Shown here in pieces: positions 49,203 to 57,918 of a stretch of 64,000 nucleotides of DNA. How positions within the stretch are numbered: position 1 is the first letter of the stretch; each line of letters starts with the position of its first letter. The stretch is from Clostridiales bacterium. Lineage in GTDB: Bacteria; Bacillota; Clostridia; Saccharofermentanales; DTU023. Both the position numbers and the translations under genes were made by a program. The notes under the pieces are model-generated. The model searched no databases. It was not told the DNA's origin and saw nothing but the letters and a program-made list of their open reading frames with translations. Where the stretch lies: contig SFFI01000009.1 of NCBI GenBank assembly GCA_004556925.1, forward strand, positions 1-64,000, given 5' to 3'.

Positions 49203-49766
49203 ATGATTAGTGCAGGTGATTTCCGTAATGGTGTATGTTTTGAAATGGATGGCCAACTCTATCAAGTTGTAGAGTTCCAGCACGTAAAACCCGGTAAAGG
49301 CGCAGCCTTTGTCCGCACCAAATATCGCAATATTAAAACGGGCGCGGTAGTTGAAAATAGCTTTAACCCCAACGAAAAGTATGAGGAAGTTCAACTGAAT
49401 CGTGATGACATGTCCTATCTTTACAATGATGGCAACCTCTACTATTTCATGAATACGGAAACTTTTGAACAGATCCCTGTTAATGCAGATGCAATTGGGG
49501 ATGGCCTCCGTTTTCTCAAGGAAAACATGGAAGTCCGTATGATGTCCTACAAAGGCGAGGTTATCTCCATTGAAATTCCCAACTTTGTAGAGCTCGAAGT
49601 GACCGAATGTGAGCCAGGGGTCCGTGGAGATACAGCCACCAACGCCACTAAATCTGCTGTGGTAGAGACCGGTGCAGAAATTCGTGTCCCGCTCTTTATT
49701 AACCAGGGAGATGTTATCCGCATTGATACCCGTACTGGCGATTACATGGAGAGGGCTAAGTCATAG
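49203..49766 (+). CDS. efp: Elongation factor P
   Basis: A 187-residue protein that rescues ribosomes stalled at polyproline. The KOW-like domain I has the modification loop [13 protein letters not shown] (about 31-43), then OB domains II and III, ending [17 protein letters not shown] as usual. CCTAGGAGGA precedes the ATG. Fits a host with Pro-rich proteins such as the transpeptidase at 35815. Confidence 0.97.
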   Translation: MISAGDFRNGVCFEMDGQLYQVVEFQHVKPGKGAAFVRTKYRNIKTGAVVENSFNPNEKYEEVQLNRDDMSYLYNDGNLYYFMNTETFEQIPVNADAIGDGLRFLKENMEVRMMSYKGEVISIEIPNFVELEVTECEPGVRGDTATNATKSAVVETGAEIRVPLFINQGDVIRIDTRTGDYMERAKS

Positions 49767-49788
49767 GTCTTGACCTGGCCCTGTAAGC

Positions 49789-50166
49789 ATGCCTGACTAC
49801 AGCGAATACCCACCTATTAAGGGAGACCGCACGCTCTCTCAGGGCTTTATAGCCCAGTATGCTGCTGAGGCAGCCCTCAGTGTTTCTGGTGTGGCAAAAC
49901 TCGACACGGGTCTGGTCGTTTCTCTCAAAGAGGCCTTAGGGGCCGAACACTATGGCAAGGGCGTCCGAGTCCGCTTTGACCGGCAGGATTCAGCCGTAGT
50001 TAATATTGATGTCTATCCCATCATGTATTACGGCTACATCTTGCCGGACGTTGCCTGGGTGGTGCAAGAAAAGATTAAAGCCGATGTTGAGGAATACACC
50101 GGACTGAGCGTGAATGAGGTCAACGTCCAAGTCATGGGCGTCGTAGAAGAAGGAGCAGAACGATGA
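49789..50166 (+). CDS. Asp23/Gls24 family envelope stress protein
   Basis: A 125-residue Asp23-type protein (LSQGFIAQYAAEAALSVSGVAKLD start, then VNIDVYPIMYYGYILPDVAWVVQEKIKADVEEYTGLSVNEVNV). In Bacillota these proteins collect at the membrane through AmaP and respond to cell-wall or alkaline stress. It overlaps the amaP start by 4 bases. Confidence 0.9.
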   Translation: MPDYSEYPPIKGDRTLSQGFIAQYAAEAALSVSGVAKLDTGLVVSLKEALGAEHYGKGVRVRFDRQDSAVVNIDVYPIMYYGYILPDVAWVVQEKIKADVEEYTGLSVNEVNVQVMGVVEEGAER

Positions 50167-50714
50167 GCCGCTGGAATCGCATCTTAGCTGTTATTTTTTC
50201 TTTCCTAATAGCCTTGGGGTCCTTACTCATGATCCTCATGTTCTTGTCCGAGGATATCATGTCTGCCATGATTGCCTTCTTGCTCCGCATCCAGAAAATT
50301 TCCGGCTGGCGTGGCTCGGTCGTGGTGACCTCCATCCTTTTATTTATTGTGGCTCTTGTGGCCCTCCTACTTACCATCATGACGGGCCGGCTCCACAAGG
50401 CTCGGGTAAGATCCTCTAACCTAGGAGATGTCGACATTGGGGTTGACGCGATTGAAAGTATAGCCCTCAATGCTGCGAACAATGCGCAAGCGGGTGTGAA
50501 ATCTGTAAAGGCTAGGGTTGCGCCTAAAGATGGGGATAATATTATGGTGAGCCTCAACATTACTTCTTACCCTGATGTGGAGATCCCTGCCATGATGACG
50601 AAGGTTCAGGAAAGAGTGAAGAAGGATGTTGAGCGTTATACGGGTATTCAGGTAGCGGAAGTCCCTATAAAAGTGAGTCAGGTAGAAACAGTTTCCGCTC
50701 GCATTGAACGCTAG
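50163..50714 (+). CDS. amaP: Alkaline shock response membrane anchor AmaP
   Basis: A 183-residue protein with two N-terminal membrane helices (ILAVIFSFLIALGSLLMILMFL, about 6; VVVTSILLFIVALVALLLTIM, about 57) and an Asp23-like cytoplasmic domain. It anchors Asp23 to the membrane. It overlaps the upstream gene and is followed by the DUF2273 gene, the normal trio. Confidence 0.88.
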   Translation: MSRWNRILAVIFSFLIALGSLLMILMFLSEDIMSAMIAFLLRIQKISGWRGSVVVTSILLFIVALVALLLTIMTGRLHKARVRSSNLGDVDIGVDAIESIALNAANNAQAGVKSVKARVAPKDGDNIMVSLNITSYPDVEIPAMMTKVQERVKKDVERYTGIQVAEVPIKVSQVETVSARIER

Positions 50715-50724
50715 GGAGCCTGCT

Positions 50725-50970
50725 ATGCCTGAAAATAAGTCCTTTCTTCAGCAAGTCTCGCAAGATATTGAGCACCTCTCTACAGGGGGAAAAGGGGCTA
50801 TCTTAGGATTTATTTTAGGCCTCCTGCTCATCATTTTTGGCTTGTTAAAGACCCTTTTTGTACTCATTTTGACCCTCATAGGTTATATCGTGGGTCTTCG
50901 CCTGTTTACACGTTATGGATCTGTACGAGATTTTTTGGACAAGATCTTTCCCCCCGGTTTTTTTAGGTAG
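50725..50970 (+). CDS. DUF2273 membrane protein
   Basis: An 81-residue protein with two membrane helices (AILGFILGLLLIIFGLLKTLFVLILTLIGYIVGL) and a short cytoplasmic tail. DUF2273 proteins accompany asp23 and amaP. The ATG at 50725 is preferred over 50704, with AGGGAGCC upstream. Confidence 0.85.
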   Translation: MPENKSFLQQVSQDIEHLSTGGKGAILGFILGLLLIIFGLLKTLFVLILTLIGYIVGLRLFTRYGSVRDFLDKIFPPGFFR

Positions 50971-50979
50971 AGGCATCAG

Positions 50980-51390
50980 ATGACAAGAAGTGAAATTCGT
51001 GAACAAGCCTTACGTTTCTTATACCAGCTGGCAGTGCAGTCTGGTGATCCTAGCCAGCAGGAGGAACGCTTCTTAAGCTACAACGATTTTACAGAAGCGG
51101 ACTTAGAATTCTTCCATACCCTCGTAGAGGGCGTCACTACCCATGCCGAAGCCTTGGACCAGGAGATCGCTCAGGCCTTGGTAGATTGGAAGTTTGACCG
51201 TCTCCCCCTCATTGACCAAAATATCTTGCGCATGGCTTGGTTTGAGATTAAGTATTCTAAGGATGTCCCTGCCGCGGTAGCTATTTCGGAAGCAGTACAG
51301 CTGGCTAAGCTCTACTCAGACGAGGGCGCCCATTCCTATATCAATGCCGTGCTGGGTTCGCTTTACCGCCAGCATGAGGGTCAGGAATGA
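50980..51390 (+). CDS. nusB: Transcription antitermination factor NusB
   Basis: A 136-residue all-helical RNA-binding protein for rRNA antitermination (SEIREQALRFLYQL start; PAAVAISEAVQLAKLYSDEGAHSYINAVLG near the end, the standard signature). It overlaps xseA by 4 bases. Confidence 0.95.
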   Translation: MTRSEIREQALRFLYQLAVQSGDPSQQEERFLSYNDFTEADLEFFHTLVEGVTTHAEALDQEIAQALVDWKFDRLPLIDQNILRMAWFEIKYSKDVPAAVAISEAVQLAKLYSDEGAHSYINAVLGSLYRQHEGQE

Positions 51391-52658
51391 GTGTATACCG
51401 CCTCACAGTATCTCAATTAAATGCCCTAGCTAGCGAAATCTTAAGCCAAGCCCCACTCGCGGACTGCGAACTTCTGGGGGAGATTTCGGCGGCTACCCTG
51501 GCTGCCTCTGGCCATTTTTACTTTACGCTTAAAGATGCTATGGCAAGTGTGTCCTGTGTCATGTTTCGCCAGGATTTTTCCCGTGTGGCCCAAAGACCGC
51601 AGGTGGGGGACCAGGTTATTTTACGTGGCAGAGCCGGACTCTACCAGAGGGACGGACGCTTCCAATTTTATGCTCAAGACTTGCAGTTGAGCGGTCAGGG
51701 AAGTCTCTGGCAGCAATTTGCTGCCCTTAAAGCGGAGCTTGAGGCTAAGGGTTATTTTGCGCCAGAACATAAACAACAGCTACCCTTTTTACCTAGGATA
51801 ATTGGGATTGTGACCTCCTCGAAGGGTGCGGCAGTTCACGACATTATCACGGTTAGTCAGCGCCGTTTTCCCGGTATTAAGCTCCAGCTGATCCCAGTTG
51901 CTGTCCAGGGCCCTGGGTCTGCCCAGGACATTGCGCGAGCAATTAAGATCTTTAACCATTTAAACCAAGCAGACCTGCTCATAGTGGGCAGGGGAGGAGG
52001 CTCCCAAGAAGACCTGTGGTCTTTTAATGAGCGGCCAGTGGCAGATGCCATTTACCAGTCTAAGATCCCCATTATCTCGGCGGTAGGCCACGAAACGGAC
52101 TTTTCTATTGCAGATTTTGTTGCGGATTTAAGGGCCCCTACCCCCTCTGCGGCAGCCGAGCTGGCTGTACCGGTGAAGGCTGAGCTCATAGCCCATATTC
52201 AAGCCCTAAAGCAAGCCCTTGACCGGGGCCTGATCCAAGAGGTTGCCAACAGTAGGCTACGTGACCAGGCGGCCAATCGCCGGCTCTACCGGGCGTGGAA
52301 CCAGCGCCTGGCAGAGGAGAACCAAGCCTTGGATGCCTTGGTGAATAGACCTGTCTTGCAATCTCCTCTCCAAAGTATTAAGTTACGCCGCCAGGAACTC
52401 CTAAGCCTGACCAGGGATTTATGGCGAGCAGAGGAGAATGCCCGGGAGGATTGTAAACGCCAGATACAAGACCTTTCAGGTAAGCTGGAATTGTTAAATC
52501 CCTATCATATCTTGCAAAGAGGCTACACAGCAGTCTTAGATCAAGAAGGCAAGATCCTCTCCAGGCTGAGCCAAGTCCAGAAAGGCAGTATGGTTCATAT
52601 CCGTTTTATTGATGGCGAAGCCCTGGCAGAAATCACCGACCTTGCAGAGCCCAGCTAG
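51387..52658 (+). CDS. xseA: Exodeoxyribonuclease VII large subunit
   Basis: A 423-residue subunit. The N-terminal OB fold is at about 1-100, and the catalytic region has RIIGIVTSSKGAAVHDI, DLLIVGRGGGSQEDLWSFNE and PIISAVGHETDFSIADFVADLRAPTPSAAAE. A coiled coil follows. It degrades single-stranded DNA with XseB. GAGGGTCAGGA precedes the ATG. Confidence 0.96.
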   Translation: MSVYRLTVSQLNALASEILSQAPLADCELLGEISAATLAASGHFYFTLKDAMASVSCVMFRQDFSRVAQRPQVGDQVILRGRAGLYQRDGRFQFYAQDLQLSGQGSLWQQFAALKAELEAKGYFAPEHKQQLPFLPRIIGIVTSSKGAAVHDIITVSQRRFPGIKLQLIPVAVQGPGSAQDIARAIKIFNHLNQADLLIVGRGGGSQEDLWSFNERPVADAIYQSKIPIISAVGHETDFSIADFVADLRAPTPSAAAELAVPVKAELIAHIQALKQALDRGLIQEVANSRLRDQAANRRLYRAWNQRLAEENQALDALVNRPVLQSPLQSIKLRRQELLSLTRDLWRAEENAREDCKRQIQDLSGKLELLNPYHILQRGYTAVLDQEGKILSRLSQVQKGSMVHIRFIDGEALAEITDLAEPS

Positions 52659-52718
52659 TTCTGCAAACTATTTAGGATGTGTGCATCATCATTTCAAAGA
52701 ATGTTCAAGGAGTTCAAT

Positions 52719-53015
52719 ATGCTAGATTCCCCAGTTTCTCAGAATAACCCCAACACTGCCCCGAGCCAGGATTTCCAAGCCCCTCTGGAAAATTTGTCCT
52801 ATGAGGAAGCGATCTTGGAACTAGAACAGATTGTTAAACGTCTGGAAAAGGGTGAGGCAAAATTAGAGGAATCTGCCCAGCTATATGAGCGCGGCTTAGC
52901 CCTCGCCCAATACTGCTCAAGCATTTTGCAGGATATGGAGGCCCGAGTAAGCCAACTCAATTTGAGCCCGGAAGGGGAGATTGTAGAGCAGGACTTTAAG
53001 CTAGGAGCGGAATGA
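52719..53015 (+). CDS. xseB: Exodeoxyribonuclease VII small subunit
   Basis: A 98-residue helical protein: LSYEEAILELEQIVKRLEKGEAKLEESAQLYERGLALAQYC is the XseB signature. The ATG at 52719 follows AAGGAG; an upstream start at 52677 has none. An extra 25-residue Pro/Gln-rich N-terminus is present. It overlaps dxs by 4 bases. Confidence 0.93.
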   Translation: MLDSPVSQNNPNTAPSQDFQAPLENLSYEEAILELEQIVKRLEKGEAKLEESAQLYERGLALAQYCSSILQDMEARVSQLNLSPEGEIVEQDFKLGAE

Positions 53016-54883
53016 TGCCTGCCTTCCCTGATATCCACTCTCCTCAAGACATTAAAGCCTATTCTATCCCAGAGCTTGAAGACTTGGCCGCTGCCTGCCG
53101 GGCTGAGATCATCCAGGCGGTAGCGCAGAATGGCGGCCATCTGGCTTCAAATTTAGGTACGGTCGAATTAACCCTCGCCTTGGCCAAGGTTTTCAATTTT
53201 GGGCCGGATGGGGATAGGCTGATCTTTGATGTGGGCCACCAATGCTATACCTGGAAGCTATTGACAGGCCGGGTGGAGGGCTTTGCCTACTTGAGGCAGC
53301 AAGATGGGCTGGCAGGTTTTCCCAAGCTCAGTGAATCGCCCTTCGATTATTACAATGCTGGGCACTCTTCAGATGCTATCTCTATTGCGCTTGGCTACCA
53401 GCGAGCCGACCGCATCCAAGGGCGGACACGACAAAATATTGCCTTCGTAGGAGATGGCGGCTTGACGGGTGGGGTAAGTTATGAGGCCATAAATGATGCA
53501 GGCCAAAAGCAAGATCCCATTAAAGTTGTCTTAAATGACAATCAAATGTCTATCGACCACAATGTGGGCGGTCTATCCCAACATCTAGAGAAACTCCGGG
53601 TATCACAATCCTATCGCAACTTAAAGGGTAAGGTTAGTGGCCGTTTAAGCCCTCAAAGTCTTGTGCGTTTGAGCTTAAACAATATGAAAAAAGCCTTTCG
53701 CCTGCGTCTCCACCAAAGCTCTGCTTTTTTTGAAGCCTTGGGCTTCCGTTATTACGGGCCAGTAGATGGACACGACCTAGATGCCCTCTTGCAATCGCTT
53801 AAGGCCTTACAAGAGTCTCCCCACCCTACAGTCCTACATGTGATCACCCAAAAGGGGCGGGGCTATAGCTTTGCAGAGCAAGATCCCGCCTCCTACCATG
53901 GCGTTGGCAGTTTTGAGATCGCAGAAGGCTTCATCAAGCCTGAGGGCCCGCAATATACCTTCTCTGCCTGTCTATCACGTAAATTAGTGCAACTGGGGTC
54001 TAGAGATAAGCGGGTTTGTGCCATTACTGCAGCAATGGCACAAGGGACCGGTTTAGCAGATTTCGCCACAGCCTTTCCAGACCGCTTTTTCGATGTGGGC
54101 ATTGCAGAGCAGCATGCGGCCAGCCTGGCAGCAGGTCTTGCTTTGGGTGGGCTCCGGCCCTTTGCAGCTCTCTACTCTACTTTTAGCCAGAGAGCAGTCG
54201 ACCAGATCCTCCATGATATTTGCCTGCAGAATCTTGGCGTCACCTTGCTCTTGGATCGGTCTGGTTTGGTCGGCAATGATGGGGAAACCCACCAGGGGCT
54301 TTACGATACCGCTATCTTTCAAGGCTTTCCCAACCTCCAGCTTTTTGCCCCGGCAGACAGCCAAGACTTAGACCTCATCCTGGACTATGCCCTGTCCCAG
54401 GATGGTCCCGTGATGGTGCGTTATCCCAAGGCCCAAGCCAAGCCGGATCTTGAATTAGCAGCCGGGCAGAGACATATTCTTTCCGCTAGGCAATTGAGCC
54501 AGGGGACAGACTACACGGTCTTGGTCTTTGGCAGCCTTGCCGCCCTCGCCCTGTCCGCAACCAGGGCGCTGGCAGACCAGGGCGGTCCTCAAGCGGATGT
54601 CTTCTCTCTGGTCTGCGGCAAAAGGGCAGACTTGGCCGCTGTCAAGCGTTCCTTGGCCAAGACGAAACACTTAGTGATTCTGGAGGAAGCCCTTGGCTCG
54701 TATGGCTTTGCCGGCCAGGCCCTGATTGATTTAGCTTGTCTAGAACACAACTTTTCTTATAAAATTATTTCCGTACAAGATCCCTTGAGAGGCCAGGCGG
54801 GACGTGGTGAGCTCTTACAGGCAGAAGGCTTGGATGTATCCGGCTTGGCCCAGCAAATACAAAGCTATCTTGAGAAGAACTGA
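53012..54883 (+). CDS. dxs: 1-deoxy-D-xylulose-5-phosphate synthase
   Basis: A 623-residue thiamine-diphosphate enzyme that joins pyruvate and glyceraldehyde 3-phosphate, the first step of the MEP isoprenoid path. It has GGHLASNLGTVELTLAL at the N-terminus, the ThDP-binding VGDGGLTGG...NDNQMSI (about 148-180), and the transketolase central motif DVGIAEQHAASLAAGLA (about 362). The usual alanine in GDGALTGG is Gly here. The ispA and tlyA genes that often flank dxs are absent from this cluster. Confidence 0.96.
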   Translation: MMPAFPDIHSPQDIKAYSIPELEDLAAACRAEIIQAVAQNGGHLASNLGTVELTLALAKVFNFGPDGDRLIFDVGHQCYTWKLLTGRVEGFAYLRQQDGLAGFPKLSESPFDYYNAGHSSDAISIALGYQRADRIQGRTRQNIAFVGDGGLTGGVSYEAINDAGQKQDPIKVVLNDNQMSIDHNVGGLSQHLEKLRVSQSYRNLKGKVSGRLSPQSLVRLSLNNMKKAFRLRLHQSSAFFEALGFRYYGPVDGHDLDALLQSLKALQESPHPTVLHVITQKGRGYSFAEQDPASYHGVGSFEIAEGFIKPEGPQYTFSACLSRKLVQLGSRDKRVCAITAAMAQGTGLADFATAFPDRFFDVGIAEQHAASLAAGLALGGLRPFAALYSTFSQRAVDQILHDICLQNLGVTLLLDRSGLVGNDGETHQGLYDTAIFQGFPNLQLFAPADSQDLDLILDYALSQDGPVMVRYPKAQAKPDLELAAGQRHILSARQLSQGTDYTVLVFGSLAALALSATRALADQGGPQADVFSLVCGKRADLAAVKRSLAKTKHLVILEEALGSYGFAGQALIDLACLEHNFSYKIISVQDPLRGQAGRGELLQAEGLDVSGLAQQIQSYLEKN

Positions 54884-54893
54884 GGGGTGTTTT

Positions 54894-55706
54894 ATGCGCG
54901 TAGGCCTCTATGCTAATCCCGAACGTGATCGTGGTTTTCGCTACCGCAAGCAGCTATCTGACCTCTTTAAGGCTAAAGGGGTTGAAGTCGTCACCGACCC
55001 TGGGGATTTCGACCGTGCAGACCTCCTGGTTTCCTTAGGCGGAGATGGTACTTTTCTCAGCCTAGCCCACTTTGAGACAGCCTATGATAAGCCTTGTGTA
55101 GGGGTGAATTTAGGCTCGGTTGGCTTCTTGACAGAAATTGAGCCGGACCATCTGGCTCAGGCTGTGGAGCAAATTTACCGGGGCCAATATGAGCTGGATG
55201 AAAGACTCATGCTGTCTATGCAAGTTTTAGATGACCAGGGGCAGGTTTTGAAAACCCAGGAAGCCCTGAATGATGTTGTCATTATGCGGTTGGCAGGGGG
55301 GAGAATTGTTACTGTAGATTTTTCGATCAATGCCAGCCCCGTAGAGCGCATTCCTGGGGATGGTCTGATTATCTCTACGCCTACTGGTTCTACCGCCTAT
55401 TCCTTAGCAGCGGGTGGCCCCATTGTACACCCCGCCATGGATGTAATTTTAATCACACCCATTTGCCCCCATACTCTGCATAATCGTAGCTATTTAGCAC
55501 CGGGAGATGCTACAATTGAACTTAGATTGAGTGATGATTGTTCTTCCGCCATGGTTTCAGCCGATGGAAAACAATCCATTAAAATTGAACAGGGAACAAT
55601 AAAAATACAAAAATCACGCAGGGCTTTTAAAATCCTCCGCCTGGGAGGTGACCGTTTTTACCAGGTCCTGCCGCAGAAGATCCAAGAAAGGGGAATGCTC
55701 AGATGA
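54894..55706 (+). CDS. nadK: NAD kinase
   Basis: A 270-residue kinase making NADP from NAD. The GGDGT motif (SLGGDGTFLSLAH, about 43), the NE/D-type loop EALNDVVIMRL and TPTGSTAYSLAAGGPIVHP (about 162) are all present. The ATG at 54894 follows GAGGGGTG. In the dxs-argR interval it occupies the slot where tlyA often sits. Confidence 0.95.
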   Translation: MRVGLYANPERDRGFRYRKQLSDLFKAKGVEVVTDPGDFDRADLLVSLGGDGTFLSLAHFETAYDKPCVGVNLGSVGFLTEIEPDHLAQAVEQIYRGQYELDERLMLSMQVLDDQGQVLKTQEALNDVVIMRLAGGRIVTVDFSINASPVERIPGDGLIISTPTGSTAYSLAAGGPIVHPAMDVILITPICPHTLHNRSYLAPGDATIELRLSDDCSSAMVSADGKQSIKIEQGTIKIQKSRRAFKILRLGGDRFYQVLPQKIQERGMLR

Positions 55707-56185
55707 GAAATGCTAAAAATCCACGTCAATCCCGTATCCTTCAGATTGTGAAAAGCCAAAACATTTCTACCCAAGGCGACCTGGTAGAAGCCCTCAAAGA
55801 AGCCGGTATGCTTGTCACGCAGGCTACCGTTTCTAGAGATATCAAGGAGCTGGGTATTATTAAGGTGACCACAGCAAGTGGCGAACTCAAATATGTACCC
55901 ATGGCTCAAACTGGCGAAGGGGCCTCTGGCCGCTTTATGAAGGTCTTCCGTGAGGCCGTTACCTCTATCCATACTGCCGACGCCCTAGTTATCATTAAGA
56001 CCCTCCCCGGTATGGCACAAGCGGCTGCTTCGGCTCTGGACTCCATGCATTTGGAGGCCCTCATTGGCACTATTGCTGGTGATGACACCATTTTTGTGGC
56101 GACTCCCAGTAAGCAAGACGCTGATGAAATGAAAGACCACCTGGTTACGGTATCGCAGATTGATCCGGAACTGCCCGGACACTAA
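55703..56185 (+). CDS. argR: Arginine repressor ArgR
   Basis: A 160-residue regulator. The N-terminal winged helix (SRILQIVKSQNISTQGDLVEALKEAGMLVTQATVSRDIKELG) binds ARG boxes, and the C-terminal domain (ALIGTIAGDDTIFVATPS) forms the arginine-binding hexamer. It overlaps nadK by 4 bases and is followed by recN, the usual Bacillota pairing. Confidence 0.95.
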   Translation: MRNAKNPRQSRILQIVKSQNISTQGDLVEALKEAGMLVTQATVSRDIKELGIIKVTTASGELKYVPMAQTGEGASGRFMKVFREAVTSIHTADALVIIKTLPGMAQAAASALDSMHLEALIGTIAGDDTIFVATPSKQDADEMKDHLVTVSQIDPELPGH

Positions 56186-56187
56186 AG

Positions 56188-57900
56188 ATGGGGATGCTCC
56201 TAGAGCTCACGATCTGTAATTTTGCCCTCATTCCAGAGCTACTAGTCCGGCTAGATGAGGGCTTAACCATTATTTCTGGAGAAACGGGGGCCGGTAAGTC
56301 CGTTTTTTTGGATGCTCTGGCCTTTATTGGTGGCCAAAGAGCCAGCCGTGACTTGGTACGTAAACCTGCGGAGAAAGCCCAGGTCTACGCCTTATTTCAA
56401 GATGTTTACCCCCTCTTGCCTTCCGACCTCCTTTCTCGCCTCGACCTAAGCCAGGAAGAGATCACAGGCCATGAGCTCCTGCTCTATCGTGAAATAGACA
56501 ACAAGGGTCGGTCTGTGGCTAAGGTTAATGGCCGTCCGGTTACCGTCTCCCTGTTGCGGGAACTGGGGAACTGCCTTTTTAATTTACATGCGCAAAATGA
56601 GCAGATCTCCCTTTTTGACCCACATAAGCAAGCCGAAATTTTAGATGCCTACTGCCCGGAGCCTTTGGCGGCATACAAGTTGCAATGGGCCGCCTTGCGC
56701 GACCAGCGCATTCAGCAGCTTAAATCTCTAAAGGAACTAGGCCTCAATCCTCAAGAGCGCGACCGTAAGCTGGACCTTCTTGACTATCAAATCCAAGAAA
56801 TTTCCGCAGGCTTTATGAGTCAGGAAGACTTGCAGGAACTAGAGGCTAGCTTTCAAGAAATTAATGCCCTGGACCGCATACAGACCTACACCATTGAGGG
56901 TTTACAGGTCCTAGATCCTGACCAAGACCATAGCGCGACGACTTTACTTTCCCGGGCTGCGGCCTCCCTGCAAAAGGCGGAGAAGTTCTCTCCTCGTCTC
57001 GGGCAAATGAACCAAGACCTGCAAAGGCTCAATGACGATTTGCATGAGCAGACGCGGGAGCTCAAGTTATTTCTCCAGGAATTGGCAGCAAAGTCTGCGG
57101 ATAGCCAGGAGATTCGGGCACGCATGGAGGCCTGGGACCGCCTGGACCAGAAATATGGCCCCGGTTGGGATAACGTTGCACGCTATTACCAAGAGGCTCA
57201 AGAAGAATATGCTTTCACCCGAGATTCAGAAAGCCACTTTCAGCAACTCCGCAGCGACCTGCAGAAGGGGCAAGCCCAGGCCGCAGACCTGGCCCAAGCC
57301 ATGCATGAGATTAGGGTAGAGGCTGGGGCTAGATTATCTGCTGCCATCAAGTCTGTCCTTGCTGAACTTCAGATGCCTGGCGTGGATTTCCAGGTCCAAG
57401 TGGACATGGCAGAACCCAGCGATAAAAACTATTGGGCCCCGGAGGGCCGGGACCGGGTGGAGTTTTTTATCTCTACCAACCAGGGGGAGGATCTACTCCC
57501 TTTAGCCAAAATTGCCTCGGGCGGGGAGGCTTCTAGAATCCTTTTGGCCATCAAATCCATCCTGGCCAATTTGGATCAGATTCCCCTCCTCATTTTTGAC
57601 GAGATTGATGCGGGCATTTCTGGAGAAGCAGCCCACAAGTTAGGGGAAAAACTCCGTGAATTAGGGCTTCAGCACCAAGTAATTGCAGTCACGCATACGG
57701 CGCAAATTGCCGCTATGGCTGACCAACATTTATATATTTACAAGGAACTGGAGGGAGACCGGACGGCCACCAAGCTGCAAGCCCTAGACTTAAAGGGTCG
57801 GCAAGTGGAGCTGGCCAGGTTATTGACAGGTTCCTCCCAGGACGAAAAGGCCCTTGCACTTGCGAGTACACTTTTGCAACCCTACAATAGAGGTAATTAG
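56188..57900 (+). CDS. recN: DNA repair protein RecN
   Basis: A 570-residue SMC-like repair ATPase. Walker A is GETGAGKSV at about 31, a central coiled coil spans about 150-380, the signature is ASGGEASRILLAIK, and Walker B is LLIFDEIDAGISGEAA (about 465). It acts early at double-strand breaks with RecA. The start is 2 bases after argR. Confidence 0.96.
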   Translation: MGMLLELTICNFALIPELLVRLDEGLTIISGETGAGKSVFLDALAFIGGQRASRDLVRKPAEKAQVYALFQDVYPLLPSDLLSRLDLSQEEITGHELLLYREIDNKGRSVAKVNGRPVTVSLLRELGNCLFNLHAQNEQISLFDPHKQAEILDAYCPEPLAAYKLQWAALRDQRIQQLKSLKELGLNPQERDRKLDLLDYQIQEISAGFMSQEDLQELEASFQEINALDRIQTYTIEGLQVLDPDQDHSATTLLSRAAASLQKAEKFSPRLGQMNQDLQRLNDDLHEQTRELKLFLQELAAKSADSQEIRARMEAWDRLDQKYGPGWDNVARYYQEAQEEYAFTRDSESHFQQLRSDLQKGQAQAADLAQAMHEIRVEAGARLSAAIKSVLAELQMPGVDFQVQVDMAEPSDKNYWAPEGRDRVEFFISTNQGEDLLPLAKIASGGEASRILLAIKSILANLDQIPLLIFDEIDAGISGEAAHKLGEKLRELGLQHQVIAVTHTAQIAAMADQHLYIYKELEGDRTATKLQALDLKGRQVELARLLTGSSQDEKALALASTLLQPYNRGN

Positions 57901-57918
57901 ATTTCTCAGGAGGAAAAC